A stretch of 64,000 nt of DNA, from assembly GCA_019973575.1 (NCBI GenBank), contig BPUI01000001.1, positions 1,156,342 through 1,220,341 on the forward strand, given 5' to 3'. Origin of the DNA: Gemmatimonadetes bacterium T265. GTDB taxonomy: Bacteria; Gemmatimonadota; Gemmatimonadetes; Gemmatimonadales; Gemmatimonadaceae. This document shows positions 25,529 through 35,487 of the stretch, piece by piece. The notes beneath the pieces are model-generated. The model worked only from the letters and a program-made list of their open reading frames with translations, ran no database searches and was not told where the DNA came from. A program made the translations under genes and the position numbers. Numbering within the stretch: the first letter of the stretch is position 1; each line of letters starts with the position of its first letter.

Positions 25529-26887
25529 TCACGACCGCCCGCGCGGCGTCGCGGGGCGCGTTCCGCCGGGTCGGTCCACGCCGAGGTGCGGCCGTCCGGC
25601 GCGGAGCCGCAGGCCGCCGGACCTCGCCAGGTACGCGAGACCGACCGCCGCGGTGGCGAACCCGGCCGCGGCGCCGACGCCGAGCGCCCAGCGCGGGCCG
25701 AAGGTGTTGGCGATCCAGCCGACGAGCGGCGCGCCGACCGGCTGGCCGCCGAGGGCCACGGTGAGCAGGAGCGCCATCACCCGCCCGCGCATGGCGGGCT
25801 CGGTGGACAGCTGCACGAGGCTCGTCGTCGAGGTCGTGACCGTCTGCGACGCGGCGCCGACGAGCACGAGCGCGAGCCCGAACAGGTGGTAGCTCGGCAT
25901 CACCGCGGCGAGCGCGTACCCGACGCCGAAGACGCCCGCGCCCGCGGCGATCAGCGGAACGCTCGGCCGCTCGCGCCGGGCGGCGAGCAGCGCGCCCGTG
26001 ACCGACCCGACCGCCATGGCCGACGTCAGCAGTCCGAAACCGCCGGCACCGGCGTGGAACACGCTCACCGCCATGCTGGAGATGAACACCGGGAAGTTCA
26101 GCCCGAAGGTGCCGAACAGGCACAGCATGACGCACAGCGCGGTCAGGTCCGGCCGTTCGCGCACGTAGCGGACCGCGTCGGCGAGGCCGCCCCGCCGCGT
26201 CCCGGCCCGGTCCCGCGCGGGCGGGGCGCTCGGCGCATGCACCGCGTGCAGCTCGCCGGCGCGCATGAGCCCGAGCGAGCCTAACACGGCGACGAACGAC
26301 GCCGCGTTGAGCAGGAACACCCAGCCGGTACCGACCGCGCCGATGAGCAGCCCCGCGACGGCCGGCCCGACCAGCCGCGACGCGTTGAACGACGCGGAGT
26401 TCAGCGCGACCGCGTTCGGCAGGTCCGCCTCGCCGACCATGTCGGCGACGAACGTCTGCCGGGCGGGCGCGTCGAACGCGGCCGCGCACCCGAGCAGGAA
26501 GGCGAACCCGTAGACGTGCCAGACCCGGACGACGCCGGCGCGCGTCAGCAGCCCGAGCCCGAGCGCCAGGGCGCCCATCGCACCCTGGGTGGCGACCAGG
26601 AGCTTGCGCCGGTCGACGTGGTCGGCCGCGTAACCCGTCCAGGGGAGCAGGAGCAGCTGCGGCGCGAACTGGAGCGCGGTCACGAGCCCCACCGCCGCCG
26701 CGTCGTGGCGGGTGAGCTCCGTGAGCACGAGCCAGTCCTGGGCGATGCGCTGCATCCAGGTGCCGACGTTGGAGAGCAGCGCGCCGGCCGACCAGACGCG
26801 GAAATTGTAGCTCGCGAGCGAGCGGAAGACGCGCCGGTCCGACTCGCCGACCCCGCTCACGCGCAGGTCCGCGCGCGGATCACTCAC
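25529..26887 (-). CDS. MFS transporter (EntS-like)
   Basis: A 452-residue major-facilitator exporter of the EntS/MefA type, with 12 predicted helices and the characteristic openings FRSLASYNFRVWSAGALLSN, VGTWMQRIAQDWLVL, GYAADHVDRRKLL and PARQTFVADMVGEADLPNAV. The C-terminal 30 residues are charged and cytoplasmic. The GTG at 26887 overlaps the TGA of the isochorismatase-like gene as GTGA, so the two are coupled. It is likely an efflux pump; the cargo is unknown. Confidence 0.88.
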   Translation of the reverse strand: MSDPRADLRVSGVGESDRRVFRSLASYNFRVWSAGALLSNVGTWMQRIAQDWLVLTELTRHDAAAVGLVTALQFAPQLLLLPWTGYAADHVDRRKLLVATQGAMGALALGLGLLTRAGVVRVWHVYGFAFLLGCAAAFDAPARQTFVADMVGEADLPNAVALNSASFNASRLVGPAVAGLLIGAVGTGWVFLLNAASFVAVLGSLGLMRAGELHAVHAPSAPPARDRAGTRRGGLADAVRYVRERPDLTALCVMLCLFGTFGLNFPVFISSMAVSVFHAGAGGFGLLTSAMAVGSVTGALLAARRERPSVPLIAAGAGVFGVGYALAAVMPSYHLFGLALVLVGAASQTVTTSTTSLVQLSTEPAMRGRVMALLLTVALGGQPVGAPLVGWIANTFGPRWALGVGAAAGFATAAVGLAYLARSGGLRLRAGRPHLGVDRPGGTRPATPRGRS

Positions 26888-27453
26888 ACGGAGGCCGGTG
26901 AATCGGCGCGGAGCAGGTCGAGGATCTCCTGCGTGGTGCCGGTCTCGCCCAGCTTGGGGAAGATCCGCGTCACACTGTGGTGATGCGCCTCCGGGCTCGG
27001 GTCGAACATCGCGTCGGTCGCGAGCGTGACGTGGAACCCGTGTTCGTAGGCCTGCCGGGCCGTGGACTCGACGCCAAAGCTGGTGGCGACGCCGGCGACG
27101 ACGACCTGGGTGACGCCCGCACCCCGCAGGTACGCCTCGAGCCCGGTGCCGGGAAAGGCGCCCCAGGTGTGTTTGGTGACCAGGTGGTCGCCCGGGCGCC
27201 GGTCGAGTTCGGGAAGTACCTCGGTGAAGTCCGGCGACAGCGTGCCGGTCGGACGCTGCAGCTCGGTCCGGCCCGGGGCGCGGCCGGCGGCCGTAACGAG
27301 CACGACGGGTAGGTCGCGGCGGCGGAAGGCGCCCGCAAGCGCGGCGGCATTCGCGATCACGTCGCGGAGGTCGACGCCGGGCCTGGCGAGGATGCCCCGT
27401 TGCAGGTCGATGACGAGGAGTGCCGTGTTCGGGTCGAGGGCGGTGAGAGGCAT
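26884..27453 (-). CDS. Isochorismatase/cysteine hydrolase family protein
   Basis: A 189-residue hydrolase with the catalytic triad of the family: aspartate in ALLVIDLQRGIL, lysine in HLVTKHTWGAFPGTGLEAYL and a residue in QVVVAGVATSFGVESTARQA. The cysteine is replaced by S/F in this loop (VATSFGVES instead of the usual xxTxxCVxxT), so it may be inactive or use serine. Coupled upstream of an MFS exporter and downstream of a MarR gene, it looks like part of a small detoxification operon. Confidence 0.82.
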   Translation of the reverse strand: MPLTALDPNTALLVIDLQRGILARPGVDLRDVIANAAALAGAFRRRDLPVVLVTAAGRAPGRTELQRPTGTLSPDFTEVLPELDRRPGDHLVTKHTWGAFPGTGLEAYLRGAGVTQVVVAGVATSFGVESTARQAYEHGFHVTLATDAMFDPSPEAHHHSVTRIFPKLGETGTTQEILDLLRADSPASV

Positions 27454-27500
27454 GGGAATCGTCGTGTATGTGAGGAAGGTGCGGCAGCCGGTCGCCGCGA

Positions 27501-27953
27501 TCACGATGTGACGAGGCGCTTGAGCAGTTCGAGCGCGGCGGCGAGTTGGTCCCGTTCCGCCGGCGTGAGTTCCCGCTCGACGGCGCGGGCCAGCCAGTCC
27601 TGCCGGGCCGCCCGTCCCGCGGCGAGCCACTCGCGGCAGGCGGGCGTGAGCGAGAGGAGCGTCTGTCGCCGGTCGTGCGGGTCCGGCACCCCGCCCACGA
27701 GCCCCGCCGCGGTGAGGGCGGCGACGGTGGCGCCCATGGATTGCGGGCGCACGCCTTCCGCGTGGGCGAGGGCCGTCACAGTCAGGCGGCCGTCGCGCTC
27801 CAGACGGGTGAGCGCGGAGGTCTGGGACGGGGTGAGATCGCCGGCCTGCGCCTGCTCACGAAGTCGGCGTCTGAGCTGGCCGAGTACGGCCCGGAGGTCC
27901 GCGGCGAGTGTGGCGACGCCGTCGCCCGCGGCGCCGCTGCGGTGTGCGTCCAT
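27501..27953 (-). CDS. MarR family transcriptional regulator
   Basis: About 150 residues: winged helix with LTPSQTSALTRLERDGRLTV, ALAHAEGVRPQSMGATVAAL and the wing DPHDRRQTLLSLTPAC, flanked by dimerisation helices. The ATG at 27953 is chosen because it follows a TATTTT box by 6 nt and leaves the 10-bp inverted repeat outside the gene; a start at 27980 would lie inside the operator. It is divergent from an SDR gene and upstream of the isochorismatase-MFS pair, both plausible targets. Confidence 0.87.
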   Translation of the reverse strand: MDAHRSGAAGDGVATLAADLRAVLGQLRRRLREQAQAGDLTPSQTSALTRLERDGRLTVTALAHAEGVRPQSMGATVAALTAAGLVGGVPDPHDRRQTLLSLTPACREWLAAGRAARQDWLARAVERELTPAERDQLAAALELLKRLVTS

Positions 27954-27966
27954 GCGGTCAAAATAC

Positions 27967-28004
27967 AGATACGAAGCCAAACTAAGAAGACATACTTCGT
28001 ATCT
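27967..28004. promoter_or_regulatory. Perfect 10-bp inverted repeat, probable MarR operator
   Basis: AGATACGAAG (27967-27976) and CTTCGTATCT (27995-28004) are exact complements separated by 18 bp, lying between marR and the divergent SDR gene in an AT-rich island. The size and position fit one MarR dimer per half or a looped tetramer. Binding is inferred from location and symmetry. Confidence 0.6.
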
Positions 28005-28073
28005 ATCGTGTGCCTGTCAGAACACGTTGCGCCGTCTCTGAATGCGGACCCGTCGGCACGCGATATTGTCCGC

Positions 28074-28769
28074 ATGCCCATCACCTTCATCACCGGGGCC
28101 AACAAGGGCCTCGGCTACGAGACCACGCGCCGCCTCCTCGCGCTCGGCCACACCGTCCTCCTCGGCGCCCGCGACCCCGAGCGCGGCCGGGCCGCCGCCG
28201 ACCGGCTCGGCGCCCGGTTCGTGCCCATCGACGTCGGCGACGACGCGTCGGTCGCCCGCGCCGCCGCCGACATCGAGGCGCACGAAGGCCGCGTCGACGT
28301 GCTGATCAACAACGCCGGGATCGTCGGCGCATACGGCCCCGCCGAATCGCTCACCGGCCCCCAGGCCGCCGAGGTCTTCAACGTCAACGTCGCCGGCATC
28401 GTGCGCGTCACGCACGCGTTCCTGCCCCTGCTCCGCCGGTCCGAGCACCCGGCGATCGTCAACGTCAGCAGCGGGATGGGCTCCTTCGACCGCACCCACG
28501 ACCCCGACCGGGTCGAATCCACGGTCGTCGCCCCGCTCTACACGGCGACCAAGGCCGCGGTCACGATGCTCACCACCCAGTACGCCCGGGCGTTGCCCGG
28601 CATCCGGGTGAACGTGGCCGACCCCGGCTACACCGCGACCGACCTCAACGGCCACCGCGGGCACCAGACCGTCGAGGAAGGCACGGACGCGATCATCGCT
28701 CTGGCGACCGAGGGTCCCGAGGCCGGCACCGGCCGGTTCGTCGACCGCTTCGGACCGGTCTCCTGGTAA
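28074..28769 (+). CDS. Short-chain dehydrogenase/reductase (SDR)
   Basis: A 231-residue SDR with ITFITGANKGLGYETTRRLL, the NNAG motif (DVLINNAGIVGAYGP), a catalytic serine in NVSSGMGSFDRTHDPDR and the YTATKAAVTMLTTQYA tyrosine-lysine pair. The C-terminus ends GTGRFVDRFGPVSW, typical of the carbonyl-reductase-like cluster often paired with MarR or TetR regulators. It is divergent from marR with the inverted repeat between, so it is likely derepressed by the MarR ligand. Confidence 0.87.
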   Translation: MPITFITGANKGLGYETTRRLLALGHTVLLGARDPERGRAAADRLGARFVPIDVGDDASVARAAADIEAHEGRVDVLINNAGIVGAYGPAESLTGPQAAEVFNVNVAGIVRVTHAFLPLLRRSEHPAIVNVSSGMGSFDRTHDPDRVESTVVAPLYTATKAAVTMLTTQYARALPGIRVNVADPGYTATDLNGHRGHQTVEEGTDAIIALATEGPEAGTGRFVDRFGPVSW

Positions 28770-28806
28770 CGGGCTGATACCCGCGCGCAGCCCGCCGCGG
28801 CCGGCG

Positions 28807-30465
28807 TCACACCCCGTCGGTCGCGGCCTGCTCCGGGCGGACGACCTGCAACCAGCCGAGCTCCATCCAGTCGAGCTCTTCCTGAACGCGCTGGAATGCC
28901 GCGTCGCCGATCGTGCCGTCGGCCCGGAGGGCCACCAGCCGCCGCCGCTGGGCCGCGAGGGCGGCCTGCACGGCCGTCCCCTCCTCGTCCCGGTCGTCCC
29001 CATCGAGGCCGTCCGCCGCGTCGCGGTCGCGACCGGCGTCGGTCTCCGCCTCGGCGCGGCGCAGCTGGACCGCAAAGCGCCGCCGCACGTACTCCGCCGA
29101 GTCACCGCCAGGCTGCGCCGCCGTCGTGGCCACCGCCGCCCGCAGCGACTCGGCGCGCGCGAGGCGCACCTCGCGCTCTACCGCGCCGTCGTCCTCGAGC
29201 CGGAGGCGGAGGAGGAGTGGGCGGAGCGTCAGCCCCTGCACCACGAGCGTCCCGAGCGTGACGCCGAACGCCGTCGTCAGGATCAGATCGCGGTACGGGA
29301 AGGCGGTCGGGAGCGCGAGCGCGGTGGCGAGCGTGACGGTGCCGCGCATGCCGCACCACCCCACCACCGCGGCACCCCGTGCGGTCAGCCCCACCGCGCC
29401 GTGCGCCCCTGCGCCCTGCGCCGCTGCGCCGGTCGCCCCCGGCGCCGCGTCCGCGCGCAGACCGCGGCCTTGCCAGCGGCTGAACGCCGCCGCGGCGGTC
29501 ACCCAGGCGATGCGCGCGAGAACGGCGGCCAGCGTGACGGCCAGGGCAAAGGCGGCGTAGCGTGCCCCGGTGGCCTCGTTCAGGCGGGCGACGATCGACT
29601 TGAGCTGGAGCCCCACGAGGACGAACGCGAGCACGTTCAGCACGAACACCGCGACCTCCCACACCTCCCACACCGCCCACGTCGGGATGCGGACGCGCGC
29701 CGGCATGATCTCGGGCGCGCGGCGCGACGCGGCCATCGCGAACACCACGAGCGTGATGATCCCCGAGAGGTGCAGCCGCTCCGCGAGGATCCAGACGAGG
29801 AACGTCCCGCAGAACTGGAAGATCACCCCCGTCGCCACGTCGCGGATGCGCGCGCTCACCCAGAGCGTGACGCGCGAGAGCACGAGCCCGAGCCCGACGC
29901 TGCCGACCGTGACCCAGAGCAGGGTGGGCAGCACGCGCCACCCGGACAGCGCGCCGGTGGCCGCGGCGCCGACCGCGAGGCGGTAGACCAGCAGCGCGCT
30001 CGCGTCGTTGAACAGGCTCTCGCCCTCGAGGATCGTGAGCAGCCGGTGCGGGGGGCGGAGCGCGTTGAGGACCGTGGTCGCGGCCGCCGCGTCCGGCGGC
30101 GCGGCGATCGCGCCTAACGCGACCGCCGCGGCCCACGGCAGGTCGGGCACGAGGCGCCGCGCGACCACGGCGACGACGGCGATCGTGAGCGCGACGGCGC
30201 CGAGGGCGAGGCTCGCGATCGGGCGCCAGTTGGCGCGCAGGTCGCGGGGCGAGGCGTCGAAGGCCGCGTCCACGAGCACGGGCGCGACGAACAGCGCGAG
30301 CGCGAGCTCGGGGTCGAGCACGAGCGTCGGCACGCCCGGGACGAGCGCGAGCGCCGCGCCGGCGAGCGCGACGAGCGCGGGGTAGGGCGCGCCGACGCGC
30401 CGCGCGACGGCGGCCAGCGCGGCGCCGCCCAACAGCAGCGCGATGACGACCTCGAAGACGTCCAC
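28807..30465 (-). CDS. CPA1-type Na+/H+ antiporter
   Basis: About 552 residues with 12 or more helices. Conserved CPA1 features are VALGAIAAPPDAAAATTVLN, ILEGESLFNDASALLVYRLA and GWCGMRGTVTLATALALP. A charged cytoplasmic C-tail of about 130 residues follows (RRRFAVQLRRAEAETDAGR and AALAAQRRRLVALRADGTIG). The GTG at 30465 has AGGAGG four bases upstream, which fixes the start although the frame stays open far beyond it, antisense to the kinase gene. Role: exchange of Na+ or K+ for protons across the inner membrane. Confidence 0.9.
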   Translation of the reverse strand: MDVFEVVIALLLGGAALAAVARRVGAPYPALVALAGAALALVPGVPTLVLDPELALALFVAPVLVDAAFDASPRDLRANWRPIASLALGAVALTIAVVAVVARRLVPDLPWAAAVALGAIAAPPDAAAATTVLNALRPPHRLLTILEGESLFNDASALLVYRLAVGAAATGALSGWRVLPTLLWVTVGSVGLGLVLSRVTLWVSARIRDVATGVIFQFCGTFLVWILAERLHLSGIITLVVFAMAASRRAPEIMPARVRIPTWAVWEVWEVAVFVLNVLAFVLVGLQLKSIVARLNEATGARYAAFALAVTLAAVLARIAWVTAAAAFSRWQGRGLRADAAPGATGAAAQGAGAHGAVGLTARGAAVVGWCGMRGTVTLATALALPTAFPYRDLILTTAFGVTLGTLVVQGLTLRPLLLRLRLEDDGAVEREVRLARAESLRAAVATTAAQPGGDSAEYVRRRFAVQLRRAEAETDAGRDRDAADGLDGDDRDEEGTAVQAALAAQRRRLVALRADGTIGDAAFQRVQEELDWMELGWLQVVRPEQAATDGV

Positions 30466-30722
30466 TGCCCCTCCTGGTGTTCTCCGCTCTACGTGGCCGC
30501 ACCGCGATCGGCGGGCCGACGGCCCGGCCGGGCAAGCAAACCGGTCCGCGCCGGCGGTGACGCCTCCGTGTGTGGCACGCGTAGCTGTCGCGGCAGGAGC
30601 GCAGGTCGTCCCCTCGGTGTGGCGCCCGGGCGGGGAGCGACGCGCGGTAACGCGTGTGGACGGCCGGCGACCCGCGCGGGCGACGCCGTATGCACCGTCG
30701 CACCACGCGGCGACTCTCGCGC

Positions 30723-30746
30723 GAGGGGTTACACGAGGGGTTACAC
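30723..30746. repeat. Tandem 12-bp repeat in the antiporter/kinase intergenic region
   Basis: GAGGGGTTACAC occurs twice back to back in the 357-bp gap between the antiporter and the divergent histidine kinase. It lies about 75 bp before the kinase start and may be a direct-repeat regulator site. Apart from this the gap (30466-30822) holds no credible gene. Confidence 0.4.
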
Positions 30747-30822
30747 ATGCGTTTCGGGCCGGCGAGATTCCGCACGCTACGCAGGTAGGCGCGGGCAGGA
30801 CCGGGACCGGGAGCAGCAGCGA

Positions 30823-33780
30823 ATGACGGCAGGCGCGCGCGCGGACGCGACGACGGCGACGACCATGACGGCGGGGGCGCTCCGGGCGACGGCCGCTTCC
30901 AAAGCCGCAGCGCTCTTCGCCGGCCCGGGCGAGATGCGCGCGCGCTGTCGCGATCTGGACTGGGCGGCCACCCCGCTCGGCCCGCCCGAGGCCTGGTCGC
31001 CGACGCTGCGCGTCGCCGCCCGCGCGGTGCTCGACGCGCCGGTTCCGATGTGCCTCTGGATCGGCGCGCACTACACGCTCGTCTACAACGACGCGTACCG
31101 CCCCATCCTCGGCGCCAAGCACCCCGCGGCGCTCGGGCGTCCGGGCGCGGCGGTGTACCCCGAGGTCTGGGCGGCGCTCGAGCCGCAGTTCGCGCAGGTG
31201 CGCGGCGGCGGCCCCCCCGTCAACCTCGTCGACGCGCCCTTCGCGGTCGCGCGCCTGGCGGACGGCGAGGCGGAAGAGGGGTGGTTCACCTACGCGCTCT
31301 CGGCGGTGCGGGACGACGACGGCGCGGTCGCGGCGGTCCTCAACGTCGGCGCCGAGACGACGGCCCGCGTGCGTACGGAGCGGGAACTCGAGGTCGAGCG
31401 CACGCGGCTCGCGGCCGTGTTCCGGCAGTCGCCGTCGTTCCTCGCCGTCCTGCGCGGGCCGGACAACGTGTTCGAGTTCGTCAACGACGCGTACGCGCAG
31501 ATCATCGGACGCGGGCGCGAGGTGCTGGGGAAGCCCCTCTTCGACGCCATCCCCGAGGCGCGCGGGCAGGGCTTTGACGAGTACCTCGGGCGCGTGCGTC
31601 GCACCGGCGAGCCGCTCGTCTTCCGCGACCTGCCCGTGCTGCTCGACCGCACGCCCGGCGCGCCGCGCGAGGAGCGGTTCCTCGACATCACCTACCTGCC
31701 GCTCGTCGAGGTCGAGGCTGCGGGCGCGACGTCGCACGACGCGGTGATCGCCCACGGCGCCGACGTGACCGACGCCGTACTCGGCCGGCGCGAGGCCGAG
31801 GCGGCCCACGCGCGGCTCCAGGACCAGCAGGTCGAGCTGGAGCTGAGCAACCAGCAGCTGCAGGAGCAGGCGGCCGAGCTGGAGGCGCAGGCCGACGAGC
31901 TGCAGGCGGCGGCCGTCCAGCTCGAGGAGCGGACCGAGACGGCCGAGGCCGCAGAGCGCACGACGGCGCGCATCCTCGCCGCGGTGGGGGAGGGCATCCT
32001 CGGACTCGCGCCCGACGGCACGACCACCTTCGTCAACCCGGCCGCGGCGCGCCTGCTGGGCTACACCGAAGCCGAGATGCTCGGCCGGCCGCAGCACGCG
32101 ACCATCCACCACCATCGCCCCGACGGCGCGCCCTACCCGGTCGACGAGTGCCCGATCTACGCCGCGCTGCGCACGGGCGTGCCCTGCCGCGTCGACGCGG
32201 AGGTGTTCTGGCGCAAGGACGGGACGCCGCTGCCGGTCGAGTACACGGCCACGCCGGCGCTCGAGGACGGGCGTGTGGTGGGCGCGGTGCTGTCGTTCCA
32301 GGACGTGGGCGCGCGCCGCGCGGCCGCGGACGAGCGCGAGCGGCTGCTGGCGGAGAGCGAGCGAACGCGGGGCGAGGCCGAGCAGGCGCGCGCGGCCGCG
32401 GACGCGGCGAACCAGGCGAAATCGGAGTTCCTCGCCACGATGAGCCACGAGCTGCGCACCCCGCTCAACGCCATCGGCGGCTACACGGAGCTGCTGGAGT
32501 TGGGCATCTACGGCCCCGTGGCCGCCGAGCAGCGCGCGGCGCTCGAACGCGTGCGCCAGAGCCAGCGGCACCTGCTGGGGCTCATCAACGAGGTGCTCGA
32601 CCTCGCGAAGGTCGACGCGGGCGCGCTCCGCGTGGCGCGCGACCCCGTGCCGGCCGGCGACACGGTCGACGCCGCGCTCGCCCTCGTGCGGCCGCAGGCG
32701 GCGGCCAAGGGCCTCGCCCTGAGCGCGGCCGGCACCGGGGACGGGCCTGCCCGCGTCCTCTACCTGGGCGACGAGCCGCGGGTGCGGCAGATCCTCGTCA
32801 ACCTGCTGGCGAACGCGGTCAAGTTCACCGGCCCGGGCGGGCGGGTGGCCGTGGGCTGCGCCGTGACCGACGCGCCCCCGCGCGCGACGGCCCTGCCGTC
32901 GCTGACCGCCGGCGCGCCTTACGTCGCGCTCCGGGTCGAGGACACCGGGTCGGGCATCCCGGCCGCGGAGCTCGCGCGCATTTTCGAGCCGTTCACGCAG
33001 GTGGAAGCGGGCGCCAGCCCGTACACCCGCACGCGGGGCGGCACGGGACTCGGGCTGGCGATCAGCCGGCGGCTGGCGCGCCTCATGGGCGGCGACCTCA
33101 CGGTCGAGAGTCAGCTCGGCGCCGGCTCGGCGTTCACGCTCTGGCTCCCCGCGCCCGAGCGCCGCGCCGCGCCGCGGGCGACGCCGGCCGCCGGCCTAAC
33201 GCTGGTCGCGCCGGCGGCGTCGGGCGCGCCCCCCACCGCTGCCGCGGGCGTCTACCCCGACCCGCCCCCGGAGCGGGCCGACGGCGCGGCCGCGGGCGCG
33301 CTCGTGCGCCTCGGCGCGTCGCTGCTCGCGCAGGTCGGGCCCGTGCTCGGCGCGTGGGTCGCGCGGCTCCGGACCGACCCGGCGATGCCGGACCTCGGCG
33401 CGCACACGGACGCGGCGCTCGAGGACCACGCGGCCACGTTCGTCACCGACGTCGCGCTCGCCCTCCGGGTACTCGCCGACGGCGGGGGAGAGCCTGCCGC
33501 GCTCCTGCGCGACGGGACGGCAATCCTCGGGCTGATTGCCGAGCGGCACGGGGCGCAGCGCGCGCGCCTCGGGTGGTCGGAGGCCGCGGTCCGCCGCGAG
33601 TTCGTGCTGCTCGCCGAGGTCATGGACGCGGCGCTCGCGCGGGCGGTCAGGCCGGGCGACGCGGCCGCGCTCGGGCGCGCGCGCGACGCGGTGCGGCACC
33701 TGCTCGCCCAGGCGGAGCGGGTCAGCCTCGGCGGGCATCGCGTCGCGCGACAGGCCGCCGCGCCCGAGGACGCCCGCTAG
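30823..33780 (+). CDS. PAS sensor histidine kinase with C-terminal RsbRD-like domain
   Basis: 985 residues. N-terminal PAS-like domain ([32 protein letters not shown]), a second PAS ([20 protein letters not shown]), a coiled coil around residues 330-380, a third PAS ([20 protein letters not shown]), then kinase: H box [20 protein letters not shown] near residue 541, N box [15 protein letters not shown]1 [10 protein letters not shown]2 [20 protein letters not shown]. The last 170 residues ([40 protein letters not shown]) resemble the RsbRD N-terminal domain. No transmembrane segment is seen. The response regulator is not nearby. Confidence 0.85.
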   Translation: MTAGARADATTATTMTAGALRATAASKAAALFAGPGEMRARCRDLDWAATPLGPPEAWSPTLRVAARAVLDAPVPMCLWIGAHYTLVYNDAYRPILGAKHPAALGRPGAAVYPEVWAALEPQFAQVRGGGPPVNLVDAPFAVARLADGEAEEGWFTYALSAVRDDDGAVAAVLNVGAETTARVRTERELEVERTRLAAVFRQSPSFLAVLRGPDNVFEFVNDAYAQIIGRGREVLGKPLFDAIPEARGQGFDEYLGRVRRTGEPLVFRDLPVLLDRTPGAPREERFLDITYLPLVEVEAAGATSHDAVIAHGADVTDAVLGRREAEAAHARLQDQQVELELSNQQLQEQAAELEAQADELQAAAVQLEERTETAEAAERTTARILAAVGEGILGLAPDGTTTFVNPAAARLLGYTEAEMLGRPQHATIHHHRPDGAPYPVDECPIYAALRTGVPCRVDAEVFWRKDGTPLPVEYTATPALEDGRVVGAVLSFQDVGARRAAADERERLLAESERTRGEAEQARAAADAANQAKSEFLATMSHELRTPLNAIGGYTELLELGIYGPVAAEQRAALERVRQSQRHLLGLINEVLDLAKVDAGALRVARDPVPAGDTVDAALALVRPQAAAKGLALSAAGTGDGPARVLYLGDEPRVRQILVNLLANAVKFTGPGGRVAVGCAVTDAPPRATALPSLTAGAPYVALRVEDTGSGIPAAELARIFEPFTQVEAGASPYTRTRGGTGLGLAISRRLARLMGGDLTVESQLGAGSAFTLWLPAPERRAAPRATPAAGLTLVAPAASGAPPTAAAGVYPDPPPERADGAAAGALVRLGASLLAQVGPVLGAWVARLRTDPAMPDLGAHTDAALEDHAATFVTDVALALRVLADGGGEPAALLRDGTAILGLIAERHGAQRARLGWSEAAVRREFVLLAEVMDAALARAVRPGDAAALGRARDAVRHLLAQAERVSLGGHRVARQAAAPEDAR

Positions 33781-33938
33781 CCTGGCATTTCTCCGTCTCG
33801 CGGTCCAAGATGATGCGCTCGGCGGGCGGTCCGACCGGCGGGGACGGTCCCCGCCGGGTTCCACGACACGGGCAGACACGGGGAGAGCACGATGCGGACG
33901 CCGACGGCGCGAGGAGCGGCACGAACGCGGACGGCCCG

Positions 33939-35471
33939 ATGAGCGAGGGCGTGGTGCTGGCGATCGACCAGGGGACCACGGGCACCACCGTACTGGTCTT
34001 CGACCACGACGCCGCGGTGCGCGGACGCGCGTACGCCGAGGTCACGCAGCACTACCCGCAGCCGGGGTGGGTGGAACACGACGCGGACGAGATCTGGCGC
34101 GGCGCCCGCCGCCTGGTCGGCGCCGCGCTCGCCGACGCGGCCGTCCGCCCGGCGGACGTGCACGCGGTGGGGATCACCAACCAGCGCGAGACCACCGTCC
34201 TCTGGGACCGCGCGACCGGCGAGCCGGTGCACCGCGCGATCGTGTGGCAGGACCGGCGCACCGCGCCGGCGTGCGAACGACTCCGCGCCGACGGGCTCGA
34301 GCCCGAGGTGCGGCGCCGCACCGGGCTCGTGCTCGACCCCTACTTTTCGGCGACCAAGCTGCGCTGGCTGTTCGACACCGTGCCGGGGCTGCGGGCGCGC
34401 GCCGAGCGCGGCGAGCTCGCCTTCGGCACCGTCGACGCGTGGCTTCTGTGGCAGCTGAGCGGCGGGACCGCGGCGGCCGGCGCGGTCCACGCGACCGACG
34501 TGACCAACGCGTCGCGCACGCTCCTGTTCAACATCGAGGAGCTGCGCTGGGATCCGACGCTGCTCGCCGCGTTCGGCATCCCCGAGGCTGTGCTCCCGCG
34601 CGTCCTGCCGTCCGCGGCCGTGCGCGCGCGCACCAGCCCCGACGCGTTCCTCGGCGCCGCGGTGCCGATCGCCGGGGTCGCCGGCGACCAGCACGCCGCG
34701 CTGTTCGGGCAGGCGTGCTTCCGCGAGGGGATGGTCAAGAACACGTACGGCACCGGCGCATTCCTGATGATGCACGCCGGCGCGCGCCCCGTGCCGAGCG
34801 AGACGGGGCTGCTCACGACCCTCGCCTGGCAGCTGGAAGGCGAGCCGGCCGAGTACGCGCTCGAAGGCGCGATCTTCGTGGCCGGGGCCGCGGTGCAGTG
34901 GCTGCGCGACGGGCTGGGGGTGATCGCGTCGGCGGCCGACACGGAGGCGCTGGCGGTGTCGATCGCGTCGAACGAGGGCGTGTACTTCGTGCCCGCGCTC
35001 ACCGGGCTCGGCGCGCCGCACTGGGACCCGTACGCGCGCGGTACGCTCGTCGGACTCACGCGGGGCTCGACGCGGGCGCACCTCGCGCGGGCCGCGCTGG
35101 AGAGCATGGCGTACCAGACGGCCGACGTCGTGGGCGCGATGGCGCGCGACACCGGCCTAACGCTACAGGCCGGGCGCCCGCTCCGCGCGGACGGCGGCGC
35201 CGCGGTGAACGCGTTCCTCATGCAGTTCCAGGCGGACGTCCTCGGCGTGCCGGTCGAGGTGCCGCGGGTGACGGAGACCACCGCGCTCGGCGCCGCGTAC
35301 CTCGCCGGGCTCGCGACGGGGTTCTGGCGCGACCGGGACGAACTCGCGCGGCGGTGGCAGCTCGCCCGGCGGTACGAGCCGCGGATGGGCCCCGCCGAGC
35401 GCGACCACCTAACGGGTGACTGGCTGCGCGCGGTGGAGCGGGCGAAGGGATGGGCGCGGCCGACCGCGTGA
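33939..35471 (+). CDS. glpK: Glycerol kinase
   Basis: A 510-residue FGGY kinase that phosphorylates glycerol to sn-glycerol 3-phosphate with ATP. It has the GlpK N-terminus [50 protein letters not shown], the [12 protein letters not shown] segment, [15 protein letters not shown] and the FGGY-type [20 protein letters not shown]. Length matches E. coli GlpK (502). The ATG at 33939 gives the family N-terminus; the Shine-Dalgarno is weak. A glpF-type channel gene starts 16 bp after its stop, forming a glycerol uptake operon. Confidence 0.95.
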   Translation: MSEGVVLAIDQGTTGTTVLVFDHDAAVRGRAYAEVTQHYPQPGWVEHDADEIWRGARRLVGAALADAAVRPADVHAVGITNQRETTVLWDRATGEPVHRAIVWQDRRTAPACERLRADGLEPEVRRRTGLVLDPYFSATKLRWLFDTVPGLRARAERGELAFGTVDAWLLWQLSGGTAAAGAVHATDVTNASRTLLFNIEELRWDPTLLAAFGIPEAVLPRVLPSAAVRARTSPDAFLGAAVPIAGVAGDQHAALFGQACFREGMVKNTYGTGAFLMMHAGARPVPSETGLLTTLAWQLEGEPAEYALEGAIFVAGAAVQWLRDGLGVIASAADTEALAVSIASNEGVYFVPALTGLGAPHWDPYARGTLVGLTRGSTRAHLARAALESMAYQTADVVGAMARDTGLTLQAGRPLRADGGAAVNAFLMQFQADVLGVPVEVPRVTETTALGAAYLAGLATGFWRDRDELARRWQLARRYEPRMGPAERDHLTGDWLRAVERAKGWARPTA

Positions 35472-35487
35472 CTCGCACCGACGACCG

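Noticed and set aside
28807..32571. A single 1254-codon minus-strand frame
   Set aside because: Only 28807-30465 is the antiporter. The upstream two thirds is antisense to the histidine kinase, arginine-rich and without domains, an artefact of high GC.
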